Source of the DNA: Longilinea arvoryzae
Lineage (GTDB): Bacteria > Chloroflexota > Anaerolineae > Anaerolineales > Anaerolineaceae
NCBI RefSeq assembly: GCF_001050235.1
Contig: NZ_DF967972.1
Coordinates: 2,365,855-2,429,854, forward strand
Reading direction: 5' to 3'
Length of the DNA stretch: 64,000 nt
Both the position numbers and the translations under genes were made by a program. Below are positions 1 to 9,221 of this stretch, one piece after another; position 1 is the first letter of the stretch, and each line of letters starts with the position of its first letter. The notes beneath the pieces were generated by a model, which searched no databases, was not told the origin of the DNA, and saw only the letters and a list, made by a program, of their open reading frames with translations.

Positions 1-552
1 GCTGTGATCGAGAAAATCCTGCACCGAGCTGCGTTCGGATTGCGTCTCGTCGGTCAGGTAATCCATATGTTTCAGGTGGGTTTGGGCGAGCAATTGCGCA
101 TCGACAGGCGACAGGTGAAGGCCAGCCGGAATTTTCTCCCGCCAGGCGGTGTCGAAGCGGTTGGCGCCGGAACGGAAGGTGTGGACCTGGCGGGGCGCGT
201 CGACCTGGCGCGCAAAATTGGATCCGAAGAGCGTGGAAAACTGCGTCTTCCAGGCGGCGTCGGCCAGGAACGCGATGAAGACTTCCTGACCGCGCTGACG
301 GGCCTGGGGGAAGAGAACCTGATCGAAATACGCCGAAAGCTGCTGAATGAAATCGACATTTCGGCTGTTCCCCGCCAGGAAAAGCTTGTGCCCAAACCAG
401 GCTGCTGCTGCGGTGGGCGCCTGCGGATCGTCGACCGCGATCTGGCCGGGAGTGTAGCCGGCCAGAATGGAAGCAATGGTGAGATGCAGATCGAGGGGCT
501 GGAAGATGGGCGCGGCGGATGGATAACGATCGGGTGTGAGCAGTGTGAACAT
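1..552 (-). CDS. GNAT-like acetyltransferase, N-terminal part (cut by window edge)
   Basis: The minus-strand frame is open from an ATG at 552 to the first base of the window (184 codons, no stop), so the C-terminal half lies outside. The protein starts MFTLLTPDRYPSAAPIF and contains LFLAGN, then an alternating helical region. This resembles the N-terminal part of GNAT acetyltransferase-like proteins, whose acetyl-CoA site is normally in the missing C-terminal half, so the activity cannot be checked here. The overlapping plus-strand frame lacks protein-like composition and I treat it as a shadow. Family assignment is by overall resemblance only. Confidence 0.6.
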   Translation of the reverse strand, partial: MFTLLTPDRYPSAAPIFQPLDLHLTIASILAGYTPGQIAVDDPQAPTAAAAWFGHKLFLAGNSRNVDFIQQLSAYFDQVLFPQARQRGQEVFIAFLADAAWKTQFSTLFGSNFARQVDAPRQVHTFRSGANRFDTAWREKIPAGLHLSPVDAQLLAQTHLKHMDYLTDETQSERSSVQDFLDHS

Positions 553-662
553 GAAATATCTGTCCTTTGCGTATAGCCAATTTTGGAATCCATTATTGCC
601 GGATGAATTATAGACTTGTAAACCATACTTCGAGGCCAGTTTATGCTTTACTTCCCTCTCTA

Positions 663-691
663 TTGACAATTGATCATTTGTTCTATAAAAT
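663..691 (+). promoter_or_regulatory. Sigma-70 type promoter of the LuxR-type gene
   Basis: TTGACA (663-668), a 17-bp spacer and TAAAAT (686-691) form a near-consensus promoter. The -10 ends six bases before the ATG at 698, so transcription should start at or next to the A of the start codon and give a leaderless mRNA. Confidence 0.7.
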
Positions 692-697
692 CAAGAT

Positions 698-1099
698 ATG
701 GACGCCTGGCATTTGATCTGGCACGATTTGCAAAACTGGCTGCATCGCAAGCGCCTGTTTGCAATGGACCTCGAGGCCTATCGGGCGCTGCACCTGGTCG
801 CCGAGCGCCAGCAGCGCTCGCCGGGCGAGGTGGCCTCGCAGCTCTTCGAACAGGCCGCGCAGGAGCAGGATGCGCAGGCCTGGACGCTGCGCTGCTGGGA
901 ACACCTCTCGCCGCGCCAGAAGCAAATCACGGCCCACATCTGCCGCGGCGACTCGAACCGCCAGATGGCCCTGCAGTTGAACATTTCGCAAACCACGGTC
1001 AAATCGCACGTCGAGATCATCCTGCGCAAGTTTGGCGTCGGCAACCGGGTGGCGCTGCGCGTGCTGCTCTCGCCCTGGGATCTGAGCGCTTACCTGTAG
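698..1099 (+). CDS. Small LuxR/NarL-type HTH transcriptional regulator
   Basis: 133 aa. The C-terminal half is a LuxR-type four-helix HTH: LSPRQKQITAHICRG, then SNRQMALQLNISQTTVKSHV and ILRKFGV. This matches the usual pattern of an acidic or polar cap, a recognition helix TVKSHV and a dimer helix. The N-terminal 65 residues are helical and Gln/Glu-rich, with no receiver domain, so it is a stand-alone DNA-binding protein. No Shine-Dalgarno sequence precedes the ATG, consistent with leaderless expression. It lies immediately upstream of the RecA-like/polymerase module and may regulate it; that link is inference from position. Confidence 0.8.
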   Translation: MDAWHLIWHDLQNWLHRKRLFAMDLEAYRALHLVAERQQRSPGEVASQLFEQAAQEQDAQAWTLRCWEHLSPRQKQITAHICRGDSNRQMALQLNISQTTVKSHVEIILRKFGVGNRVALRVLLSPWDLSAYL

Positions 1100-1194
1100 A
1101 TCTGGCGTTATCTTCTCCATCCTCCCGAATATCTGGCTCCTCCCACGGAGGAGGCTGTTAAATCCCCCCATTATCCTCCCGATAGAGGATGCAC

Positions 1195-1208
1195 AGAACA
1201 CGCGTTCT
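1195..1208. promoter_or_regulatory. SOS-box-like palindrome (AGAAC-N4-GTTCT)
   Basis: AGAACACGCGTTCT has perfect 5-bp arms and fits the GAAC-N4-GTTC LexA box known from Firmicutes and Actinobacteria. It lies 16 bp before the ATG of the RecA-like gene. Whether LexA of this organism uses that motif is not known from the sequence. Confidence 0.5.
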
Positions 1209-1224
1209 ATGTCATGATCAAGGC

Positions 1225-1779
1225 ATGGACGCAATCACCCTTCCGGAAACCAACCAACTGTACGTCGTCGTCGGCGGACGCGCCGCCACACAGCGCCTGC
1301 TGGACCTGGCGGCGCGCCTGGCGCTGCGCGGGCCGCTGCTGCTGCTGGATTGCGGCAACAGCGCCAACCCGCTGCCGCTGGTGCGCGAGCTGCGCCGCCT
1401 GACGATCGACCCCGTGCGGGCGCTGGGCAACATCCAGCTCGCGCGCGCCTTCACCTGCTATCAAGTCAAGGCTCTGCTGGAGCAGGTGGCCTTTTTCCCG
1501 GCTCAGCAGCCGCTCTTGATCTTCGATCTGCTGGCGACCTTCTACGACGAAAGTGTTTCGGACGCGGAAGGCCGCCGCCTGCTCGAGCAGAGCCTGCACT
1601 GCATCCGCCACGTGCGCCGTTCGGCGCCGGTGCTGATCAGCGTGCGCCAGCCGCCCGCGGATTTCCCCGAGCGCGAGGCCTTTGTGGATTTGCTGTGCGG
1701 CTTCGCCGACCAGTGCTGGTTGGAGGAGCGCGTCGAGCCGCCGCCGCCCGCGCAAATGTCGTTGTGGGAGGAGGAATAA
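1225..1779 (+). CDS. RecA/Rad51-like protein without Walker A (predicted polymerase accessory)
   Basis: 184 aa from the ATG at 1225. An in-frame ATG at 1189 would put the SOS-like box inside the gene, and similarity to the RecA fold begins after 1225. The strands LYVVVGG and PLLLLDCGNS, the segment ALGNIQLARAFTCYQVKALLEQ (compare NVxYARAFNTDHQ of Rad51/RadA) and a Walker B-like LLIFDLL suggest a RecA-type core. The P-loop position reads VGGRAATQRLL and has no GK[ST], so ATP hydrolysis is unlikely. The C-terminus ends PPPPAQMSLWEEE, which could be a short tail motif for a partner such as the clamp. Context with a PolB-like gene suggests an ImuA-like accessory role (inference). Confidence 0.6.
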   Translation: MDAITLPETNQLYVVVGGRAATQRLLDLAARLALRGPLLLLDCGNSANPLPLVRELRRLTIDPVRALGNIQLARAFTCYQVKALLEQVAFFPAQQPLLIFDLLATFYDESVSDAEGRRLLEQSLHCIRHVRRSAPVLISVRQPPADFPEREAFVDLLCGFADQCWLEERVEPPPPAQMSLWEEE

Positions 1780-1815
1780 CCACAGAGCAACTGTGTAGAA
1801 TGTCAAGAAAGAAAA

Positions 1816-3330
<1,515 letters not shown>

Positions 3331-3502
3331 GAAAGAAGAGGAGACAACCCCAGAGAATGACTATGGAAAAGACAAAGAAGCGAATGGAAAATTCGTGAAG
3401 TTTTCCAGACCCTTTTCGGAGGATCGGATCAAAGTACTCTTCTCAAATCTTAAGAATTCTTCTCCGTGTCTCTGTGGTGAAAATTCTTAATCGGGAGCCT
3501 TT
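3331..3502. other. Remaining non-coding DNA before the small helical gene
   Basis: AT-richer spacer. At 3455-3480 it holds an inverted copy of the CACGGAG repeat core (TTCTTCTCCGTGTCTCTGTGG), so the array is flanked by one copy in opposite orientation. No gene, tRNA or clear promoter is seen. Confidence 0.6.
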
Positions 3503-3772
3503 ATGGGACGCACACTACCATCCATCACTCAAAGCCTGAACGAAGAGCAGGCAGCTTATAACCGCTTCCGGCGCGCGCTGCGGCGTTCCGACCAACTCGC
3601 GCTCGACGAACTGTTCGTCGCGGCGCGGCAGCACCTGGCCGCGGCCGCCTATTCGGCCAATCTGCTGCCCATGGAAACATTCCTGCTGGCCATGCTGCTG
3701 GAGGAGCACAAAGAAACCGTCCGCCTGCGCGCCGAGGTGGAGCGTTTGCAAAGCCGGGTCGAGGATGGATGA
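3503..3772 (+). CDS. Small helical protein encoded with the PolB-like polymerase
   Basis: 89 aa, unknown function. It is almost all helix: SLNEEQAAYNRFRRALRRSDQLALDELFVAARQHLAAA, then a C-terminal coiled-coil-like stretch LLEEHKETVRLRAEVERLQSRV. The gene has a GGGAG ribosome site and overlaps the start of the polymerase gene by 8 bp, so the two are translationally coupled. An adaptor or oligomerising partner of the polymerase is a reasonable guess; archaeal PolB2 genes are reported to sit with small uncharacterised genes, but I cannot show homology here. Confidence 0.75.
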   Translation: MGRTLPSITQSLNEEQAAYNRFRRALRRSDQLALDELFVAARQHLAAAAYSANLLPMETFLLAMLLEEHKETVRLRAEVERLQSRVEDG

Positions 3773-6065
3773 GATTACCGGCTGGCTGCTGGATCTGTAC
3801 GAGGACGGCGAGCGCGGGCTGGCGCTGTGGTTCATCGCCGAGGACGGCCGGCGGCTGTGCCTGCACCAGGCTTTTCCGCTGCACTTTTATGCCGCTGGGC
3901 CCGCGCCGCGCCTGCGCGAAGCCTGGCAGTGGCTTGGACAACGGCCTGACCCGCCCAAACTGGCGCGCGAATCCCGGCGCGATCTGTTCCAACCCCAGCC
4001 TATCCCCGTGCTGGCGGTCGAAGCACGCCATCCGGCCGAACAGCGCGCCCTGTTCGCCGAACTGGAGCGTGCCTTTCCGGACCTGACCTATTATGACGCC
4101 GATGTGCAGGTCCAGATCCGGCATGCCGCGCGCTACGGCTCATTTTCGCTGGCCCATTGCCGGGTCAGCGTCGACGCGCAGCTCAACGTGCATGCCTTTC
4201 AGACGCTGGATTCACGCTGGGACCTCGACCCGGAACCGCCGCCGCTGACCGTGCTGGAGATCAACGTGCCGGGCGAGTCACCGCTGCACGAGAACCCGGT
4301 CCGCTTCGAGCTGCGCTGCGGCGCGTGGAAGAGGGCCTATGAACTGGTGGAGGGCAGCGCGCCGGCCTACTGGCTCAAGGCGGCGTTGGGCAGGTTCGAC
4401 CCCGATATCCTTATCACCGATTACGGCGACACCTGGCTGCTCGAGAACCTGCTGGCGCGCGTCAAGGATCCGGCCGCGGAACTGCCGCTCAGCCGCGATC
4501 CGGCGCGCACCATTCACACCATCCGCGAAAAGACCTACTTCTCGTACGGCCAGGTGGTCTACCGCGGGCAGCAGGTGCACCTGTTCGGGCGCATCCACAT
4601 CGATCGCAAGAATGCCATGATGTGGGGCGATTACGGCATGGAGGGCATCCTGGAAAACGCGCGCGTGACGGCGCTGCCGATTCAAACCGCGGCGCGCGTA
4701 TCGCCGGGCTCGGGCATTTCGTGCATGCAGATGATCACCGCGCTGCGCGGCGATATCCTGGTCCCCTGGCACAAACAGCAGGTCGAGCAGCCCCGTCCAC
4801 TGATCGATATGATCCACGCTGATTTTGGCGGCCTGGTCTACCAGCCCACCGTCGGGCTGCACCGCGATGTGGCGGCGCTCGATTTCGTCTCGCTCTACCC
4901 GGCGGTGATGGTGCGCTGCAATATCTCGCCCGAGAAGACCGCTCTGTCGCTCTCCGATCCGCCGCCGGACGACCCCGGGCTGGTACCGCAAACCCTGGCG
5001 CCGCTGCTGAAAAAGCGCGTGCTGCTCAAGCAGCGCCTGCCGGGACTGCCCGCCTGGGACCCGCGCCGCAAATGGTATAAAGCGCGCACTTCGGCCCACA
5101 AATGGCTGCTGGTGGTGTGCTTTGGTTACCTGGGCTACAAGAACGCCCGCTTCGGGCTGATCGGTTCGCATGAGGCTGTCACCGCCGGCGGGCGCGAGGC
5201 GCTGATGCGCGCCAAGGAAGCCGCCGAAGACGCCGGCTTTGCGATCCTGCACCTGTTCGTGGACGCGCTGTGGGTTCAGCGCAAGGATTGCACGCGCCCG
5301 GAGGATTTTCAGGCGCTGCAGGATGAAATCACCCGCCGCACCGGCCTGCCGATCGCCCTGGACGGCGTCTATCGCTGGGTGGTCTTCCTGCCCTCGCGGG
5401 CCGATAGCCGCATTCCGGTGGGCAACCGCTATTTTGGCGCCTTCCAGGATGGCGCCATCAAGGTGCGCGGGCTGGACGCGCGCCGGCGCGATACCGCGCC
5501 CTGGGTGGCGAATACGCAGATGGCGCTGATCGAATATCTGGCGCGCGCGCCGGACGCCGACTGCCTGCCGGATTACCTGCCCGGGGCGCTGGCTTTGCTG
5601 CGCCGGGCGCTGCAGCGCTTGAACGCCGGCCGGGTGCGTCCCGAAGATCTGCTGACCGCGCAGCGCCTCAGCCGCCCGCCCGAAAAATACACCACGCTCT
5701 CGCCTTCGGCGCGCGCGGCCCTGCAATTGCGCGCCGCCGGAAAAGAACCTCAGGCCGGGCAGCGCATCCGTTTGCTCTATGTATATGGGAAACCGGGCGT
5801 ATGGGCCTGGGATCGACCGGAAGCGTTCGACGCGCGCCGGATCGACCTGCGCGTCTACCGCAAGTTGATGTTGCGCGCCGCCGCAGACGTCTTTCAGCCG
5901 TTTGGGATCCGTCCGGAAGAACTGGCCATGCTGGTGGAAGGGGATTTCGTCCAGCCGCCGTTATCGGCTGCCCGGGCCGGCCGGAAAATCGAAGCCCTTC
6001 GGGGTTTGGAAAGCCTGCCGGTTGTGAAAGAGGCCGTTCAATGGATTGAAAAGTCTGCGGTGTGA
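3765..6065 (+). CDS. Family B DNA polymerase, PolB2-like with altered active sites
   Basis: 766 aa. The order of polymerase motifs is recognisable. Motif A is DFVSLYP (residues 373-379), intact. Motif B aligns as HKWLLVVCFGYLGYKNARFG (445-464), where the usual NSxYG core reads VCFG. Motif C aligns as HLFVDALWV (496-504), where DTD reads DAL, losing the second catalytic Asp. The exonuclease site also looks lost: Exo I reads LEINV (164-168) instead of FDIE, and Exo II around 212-230 lacks its N..FD pattern. This degeneracy is a hallmark of archaeal/bacterial PolB2. From memory, work on the Sulfolobus homologue indicates a lesion-bypass role. Coupled to the small gene upstream. Confidence 0.8.
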   Translation: MDEITGWLLDLYEDGERGLALWFIAEDGRRLCLHQAFPLHFYAAGPAPRLREAWQWLGQRPDPPKLARESRRDLFQPQPIPVLAVEARHPAEQRALFAELERAFPDLTYYDADVQVQIRHAARYGSFSLAHCRVSVDAQLNVHAFQTLDSRWDLDPEPPPLTVLEINVPGESPLHENPVRFELRCGAWKRAYELVEGSAPAYWLKAALGRFDPDILITDYGDTWLLENLLARVKDPAAELPLSRDPARTIHTIREKTYFSYGQVVYRGQQVHLFGRIHIDRKNAMMWGDYGMEGILENARVTALPIQTAARVSPGSGISCMQMITALRGDILVPWHKQQVEQPRPLIDMIHADFGGLVYQPTVGLHRDVAALDFVSLYPAVMVRCNISPEKTALSLSDPPPDDPGLVPQTLAPLLKKRVLLKQRLPGLPAWDPRRKWYKARTSAHKWLLVVCFGYLGYKNARFGLIGSHEAVTAGGREALMRAKEAAEDAGFAILHLFVDALWVQRKDCTRPEDFQALQDEITRRTGLPIALDGVYRWVVFLPSRADSRIPVGNRYFGAFQDGAIKVRGLDARRRDTAPWVANTQMALIEYLARAPDADCLPDYLPGALALLRRALQRLNAGRVRPEDLLTAQRLSRPPEKYTTLSPSARAALQLRAAGKEPQAGQRIRLLYVYGKPGVWAWDRPEAFDARRIDLRVYRKLMLRAAADVFQPFGIRPEELAMLVEGDFVQPPLSAARAGRKIEALRGLESLPVVKEAVQWIEKSAV

Positions 6066-6108
6066 AATCGACTCGAAAAAGAATCTTCGGTATCTGAATT
6101 TGCCGGGG

Positions 6109-6513
6109 TTAGTTATTCTCGCTGTTCTTTTCGCCGTTCTTCCGGCATTCTTCGCAAATACCGAAGAGGATCAGGTGGTTGGTGAGAATATCGAAGTGAT
6201 TCTGGTTCTGAATGGTCGTAAAAAAATTCTTGACTTCTGCGTTCGAAAGCGTCATCACCCGGCCGCAATTCTGGCATACCAGATGGTGATGGATTTCACC
6301 CGAAACCAACTCGTAAACCGCCGAACCGGTCCCCATATCCGAAACGGAGACTTTGCCGTTGCGGGTGAGGCGTTCCAGGGCGCGGTAGACGGTGGATGGA
6401 TTGACGGCCGGCAGGCGCGAACGGATTTCTTCATACACCTGGGATGAGGTCAGGTGGGCGTGCTCGGTGGCCAGTACCTGGACGATGGCTTGATCGACTG
6501 AAGAAGAGCGCAT
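6109..6513 (-). CDS. Fur-family metal-dependent repressor
   Basis: 134 aa from the ATG at 6513, which has GGAG eight bases upstream; a start 30 bases earlier lacks a ribosome site. The winged helix spans [28 protein letters not shown] to [17 protein letters not shown]. The dimer/metal domain has [13 protein letters not shown] and CEEC, giving the two CxxC pairs of the structural zinc site. It is transcribed away from a nickel/cobalt-type importer and their promoters share one dyad, so it probably controls that importer (Nur- or Zur-like) and itself. Which metal it senses cannot be told from sequence. Convergent with the polymerase gene, 43 bp apart. Confidence 0.88.
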   Translation of the reverse strand: MRSSSVDQAIVQVLATEHAHLTSSQVYEEIRSRLPAVNPSTVYRALERLTRNGKVSVSDMGTGSAVYELVSGEIHHHLVCQNCGRVMTLSNAEVKNFFTTIQNQNHFDILTNHLILFGICEECRKNGEKNSENN

Positions 6514-6531
6514 AAATTCTCCAATATTCAA

Positions 6532-6575
6532 ATTATAACGCAAACATTTGCATTTGCCATTGTATGCATTATAAT
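6532..6575. promoter_or_regulatory. Divergent overlapping promoters with 11-bp dyad (Fur-family operator)
   Basis: ATTATAACGCA (6532-6542) and TGCATTATAAT (6565-6575) are inverted repeats matching at 10 of 11 positions. Each arm contains a -10: TATAAT (6570-6575) for the importer on plus, and TATAAT read on minus at 6537-6532 for the regulator. TTTGCA (6547-6552) is the plus -35 at 17-bp spacing. A regulator bound to the dyad would cover both -10 elements. Confidence 0.6.
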
Positions 6576-6627
6576 AGTTCTGGGCATTGTGTCCATTCTA
6601 TCACGATCGTTGATTTGGAGGTCTCGG

Positions 6628-7605
6628 ATGTTGCTGGCCCCGTTTCTAACACCTCACCCAATGCATATTCCGGACGGCTTTCTATCGGTGGCCGTTTCGA
6701 TCGCCTTCTGGGTTGTCTCTGCAATTGTGATCGGAATTGCTTTACGCAAGACCAACCAGACGCTTGGCGAACGCCAGGTCCCGTTGATGGGCGTGCTGGC
6801 GGCGGCTATTTTTGCCGGCCAGATGTTGAACTTCAGCGTCACTGGCGGCACCTCGGGTCATTTGTTGGGCGCCGCCATTGCGACCATCCTGCTCGGCCCC
6901 TGGCCGGCGGTACTGGTCATGACCTCGGTCGTCTCGGTCCAGGCATTATTGTTCCAGGATGGCGGCATTCTGGCGCTGGGGGCCAATATCTTCAACATGG
7001 CCGTGGTCGGCGTCTTTGTATCCTACGCGGTCTACACCTTGCTTACCCGGTTATTCAAGAAGCAGGCGTGGGGAATCATTGCGGCTGGGTTTGCGGCCGC
7101 CTGGAGTTCGATCTTTATCGCGTCTCTATCCTGTGCGCTGCAGTTGGCGTTATCCGGCACATCGCCGGCGAATATCGCAGTCCCCGCCATGGGCGCGATT
7201 CATGCTTTGATCGGAATTGGCGAGGGGCTGATCACGACCGGAGCGCTGGCTTTCCTTTTCGCCGCTCGCAAGGATTTGCTCCACATTGGGGAAGCAAACC
7301 CATCCGGTAATCAAGGGATTCTGATTGGCGGAATTTCGATTGCTCTGGTACTGGCGGTTCTCTCCCCGCTGGCTTCGAGCCATCCGGATGGTCTGGAATG
7401 GGTGGCCGAGCAGCGTGGTTTTTTGGATGTGGCCAGGAATGCTCTGTATCATATCATTCCGGATTACACGATGCCGGGCATCTCCAATCCTGCATTGGCC
7501 ACGATCCTTGCCGGCATCCTGGGTGTTAGCATTGTGTTTGGCGTGGCCTACGGCATCGCCCGCGCGGAAAAACATGTAAAAGCTCAGACAGACAGCCAGA
7601 GGTAA
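6628..7605 (+). CDS. cbiM: CbiM-type nickel/cobalt ECF substrate-binding membrane protein with PDGLE domain
   Basis: 325 aa from the ATG at 6628, which has GGAGG six bases upstream. The family signature MHIPDGFLS follows 11 residues later at 6661; in CbiM/NikM the His next to the N-terminal Met binds the metal, so either the peptide is trimmed or translation begins at 6661 without a ribosome site. About six membrane segments follow. The C-terminal part ([13 protein letters not shown], then a transmembrane helix) is the PDGLE/CbiN-NikN-like domain, fused here. Imports Ni2+ or Co2+ with the next two genes. Nickel is plausible given the [NiFe] hydrogenase nearby. Confidence 0.9.
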   Translation: MLLAPFLTPHPMHIPDGFLSVAVSIAFWVVSAIVIGIALRKTNQTLGERQVPLMGVLAAAIFAGQMLNFSVTGGTSGHLLGAAIATILLGPWPAVLVMTSVVSVQALLFQDGGILALGANIFNMAVVGVFVSYAVYTLLTRLFKKQAWGIIAAGFAAAWSSIFIASLSCALQLALSGTSPANIAVPAMGAIHALIGIGEGLITTGALAFLFAARKDLLHIGEANPSGNQGILIGGISIALVLAVLSPLASSHPDGLEWVAEQRGFLDVARNALYHIIPDYTMPGISNPALATILAGILGVSIVFGVAYGIARAEKHVKAQTDSQR

Positions 7606-7608
7606 GGC

Positions 7609-8400
7609 TTGCGGGAACTCTACGAACCCAATCGCAGTTCCATTCACCAATTGGATGCAAGGGTGAAGGTAATCTTCACCCTTGCGTTGATCATCGCCCT
7701 GAATCTGACACCCCCGGGCGCCTGGCCGGCGTATATCCTATTCCTGACACTGACGCTTTCGCTGGCGGTCTATTCTCGATTGGGCGTGCAGTTTGTACTG
7801 AAACGCGCATTGCTGGCCGCGCCGTTTGCGCTGGCGGCCATTCCGCTGATCTTCACCGGGCCCGCGCCGGTGGTACCCTGGTCCATTACGCCGGACCTTC
7901 GAATCCTCTACAGTCCGGCCGGTGGGGTGCGATTTGCCAGTATTGCCATCAAGTCCTGGATTTCGGTCCAGGCGGCTGTTCTGTTGGCGGCCACGACCCG
8001 CTTCCCGGACCTGTTGGCCGCGTTACAACAATTGCGCGTTCCAAAGATCTTCGTCGCCATCATCGGGTTGATGTGGCGGTATCTCTTTATCATCGTCGAA
8101 GAGGTCAACCGCACGCTGCGCGCGCGCCGCAGCCGGAGCGCCAACGCACCGATGCCACACCGCAGCGGCGGGCCTTTGCTCTGGCGGGCGCGGGTGACCG
8201 GGAACATGGCCGGCAGTCTCTTCCTGCGCTCGATCGAACGCAGCGATCGGGTTTACGCCGCCATGCTTTCGCGGGGTTACAACGGCGAATTGCCGCCCGC
8301 TGAGGCGCGGACCCTTTCGGCAAGAGACCGGGCACTGCTTCTGACAGGAATTTTTGGGCTGATGATTCTATGGCTGTTGGGTTTATTGACCGGAGGTTAA
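7609..8400 (+). CDS. cbiQ: CbiQ-type ECF transporter transmembrane coupling protein
   Basis: 263 aa with a TTG start three bases after the cbiM stop and GAGG upstream. Begins MRELYEPNRSSIHQLDARVKVIFTL, typical of CbiQ/EcfT (the DPRxK region reads DARVK). It has several membrane helices and the two coupling-helix Arg motifs, RARRSRSAN and LSRGYNGELP (Ala-Arg-Gly-like), that contact the ATPase. It transmits ATP hydrolysis to CbiM. Operon spacing is tight on both sides. Confidence 0.92.
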   Translation: MRELYEPNRSSIHQLDARVKVIFTLALIIALNLTPPGAWPAYILFLTLTLSLAVYSRLGVQFVLKRALLAAPFALAAIPLIFTGPAPVVPWSITPDLRILYSPAGGVRFASIAIKSWISVQAAVLLAATTRFPDLLAALQQLRVPKIFVAIIGLMWRYLFIIVEEVNRTLRARRSRSANAPMPHRSGGPLLWRARVTGNMAGSLFLRSIERSDRVYAAMLSRGYNGELPPAEARTLSARDRALLLTGIFGLMILWLLGLLTGG

Positions 8401-8403
8401 GGC

Positions 8404-9108
8404 TTGGAGCCGATCATTGAAATCAAGGACCTCTCGTATGCCTACCCGGATGGGAAACAGGCTCTTAAGGATATTTCGCTAACCGTCCAATCAGGTGAGA
8501 AGATTGCCCTGGTGGGACCGAATGGCGCTGGAAAATCGACCCTGCTTTACCACCTCAACGGCATCTTTACCGGTCAGGGAAAGATCTATCTGGGCGGGAT
8601 GGAACTGAACAAACAAAACCTGGGAGCCATTCGCGCCTTTGTGGGCCTGGTTTTTCAAAACCCGGATGACCAGCTTTTTTCGACAACGGTTTTCGAGGAT
8701 GTGGCCTACGGGCCGATCTATCAGGGTATGGATCCGGCGACGGTGCAATCCAGGGTCGAAGAGGCTTTGAAGGCCGTTCACATGGAAGGTTATGCCCGGC
8801 GAAACCCGTATCACCTGAGCGGCGGCGAAAAGAAGCGCATCGCCATCGCAACGGTTTTGTCCATGCAGCCGCAGGTGTTGGTATTCGATGAGCCGACTTC
8901 CGGGTTGGACCCGCGCGCCCGCCGAGAATTGATCGAGCTGCTGCAGGAACTGCCGCAAACCCTGTTAATCGCCACCCACGATTTGAGCATGGTCCGAATC
9001 CTGACCCCCCGAACCGTGATTTTAAACCAGGGCAGCATCGTGGCGGATGGGCCAACAGAAGAAATACTGAGGGATGAAGAGCTATTGTTCGTGAACGGAT
9101 TGCGGTAA
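8404..9108 (+). CDS. cbiO: CbiO-type ECF transporter ATPase
   Basis: 234 aa, TTG start three bases after cbiQ. Walker A GPNGAGKST, Q-loop VFQNPDDQLF (the QNPDDQ form is typical of EcfA/CbiO), signature HLSGGEKKR, Walker B VLVFDEPTSGLDP and switch His ATHDLSM are all present, so it is a complete ATPase. It powers uptake of nickel or cobalt with CbiM and CbiQ. Last gene of the operon. Confidence 0.95.
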   Translation: MEPIIEIKDLSYAYPDGKQALKDISLTVQSGEKIALVGPNGAGKSTLLYHLNGIFTGQGKIYLGGMELNKQNLGAIRAFVGLVFQNPDDQLFSTTVFEDVAYGPIYQGMDPATVQSRVEEALKAVHMEGYARRNPYHLSGGEKKRIAIATVLSMQPQVLVFDEPTSGLDPRARRELIELLQELPQTLLIATHDLSMVRILTPRTVILNQGSIVADGPTEEILRDEELLFVNGLR

Positions 9109-9136
9109 GTCAGGTCGTCCCCTACCTTACCCAGCC

Positions 9137-9184
9137 GTAAAGGTCGACCATCTGTCCCCAAGTGGAGAGTGGGTCGACCCTTAC
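9137..9184. other. Inverted repeat between cbiO and the GH130 gene
   Basis: GTAAAGGTCGACC (from 9137) and GGGTCGACCCTTAC (to 9184) form a roughly 13-bp stem with about a 20-base loop. Neither side has a T run, so it is not a classic terminator, though it sits at the convergent ends of two operons and may limit read-through. Confidence 0.5.
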
Positions 9185-9221
9185 AGGTTGGTGCTGCTTT
9201 CTTCTCAGAGTCAGATAGGGA

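Noticed and set aside
4..576. Plus-strand 190-codon frame at the left edge
   Set aside because: Low-complexity Gly/Arg-rich translation with no family resemblance; the minus frame to 552 gives a credible acetyltransferase N-terminus.
4278..5726. 482-codon minus-strand frame inside the polymerase gene
   Set aside because: Complement shadow of a GC-rich gene: Arg/Ala/Gln-rich, no motifs, entirely within the polymerase.
9137..9184. Rho-independent terminator at the cbiO/GH130 junction
   Set aside because: Stem is good but no T run on either strand, so I list it only as an inverted repeat.
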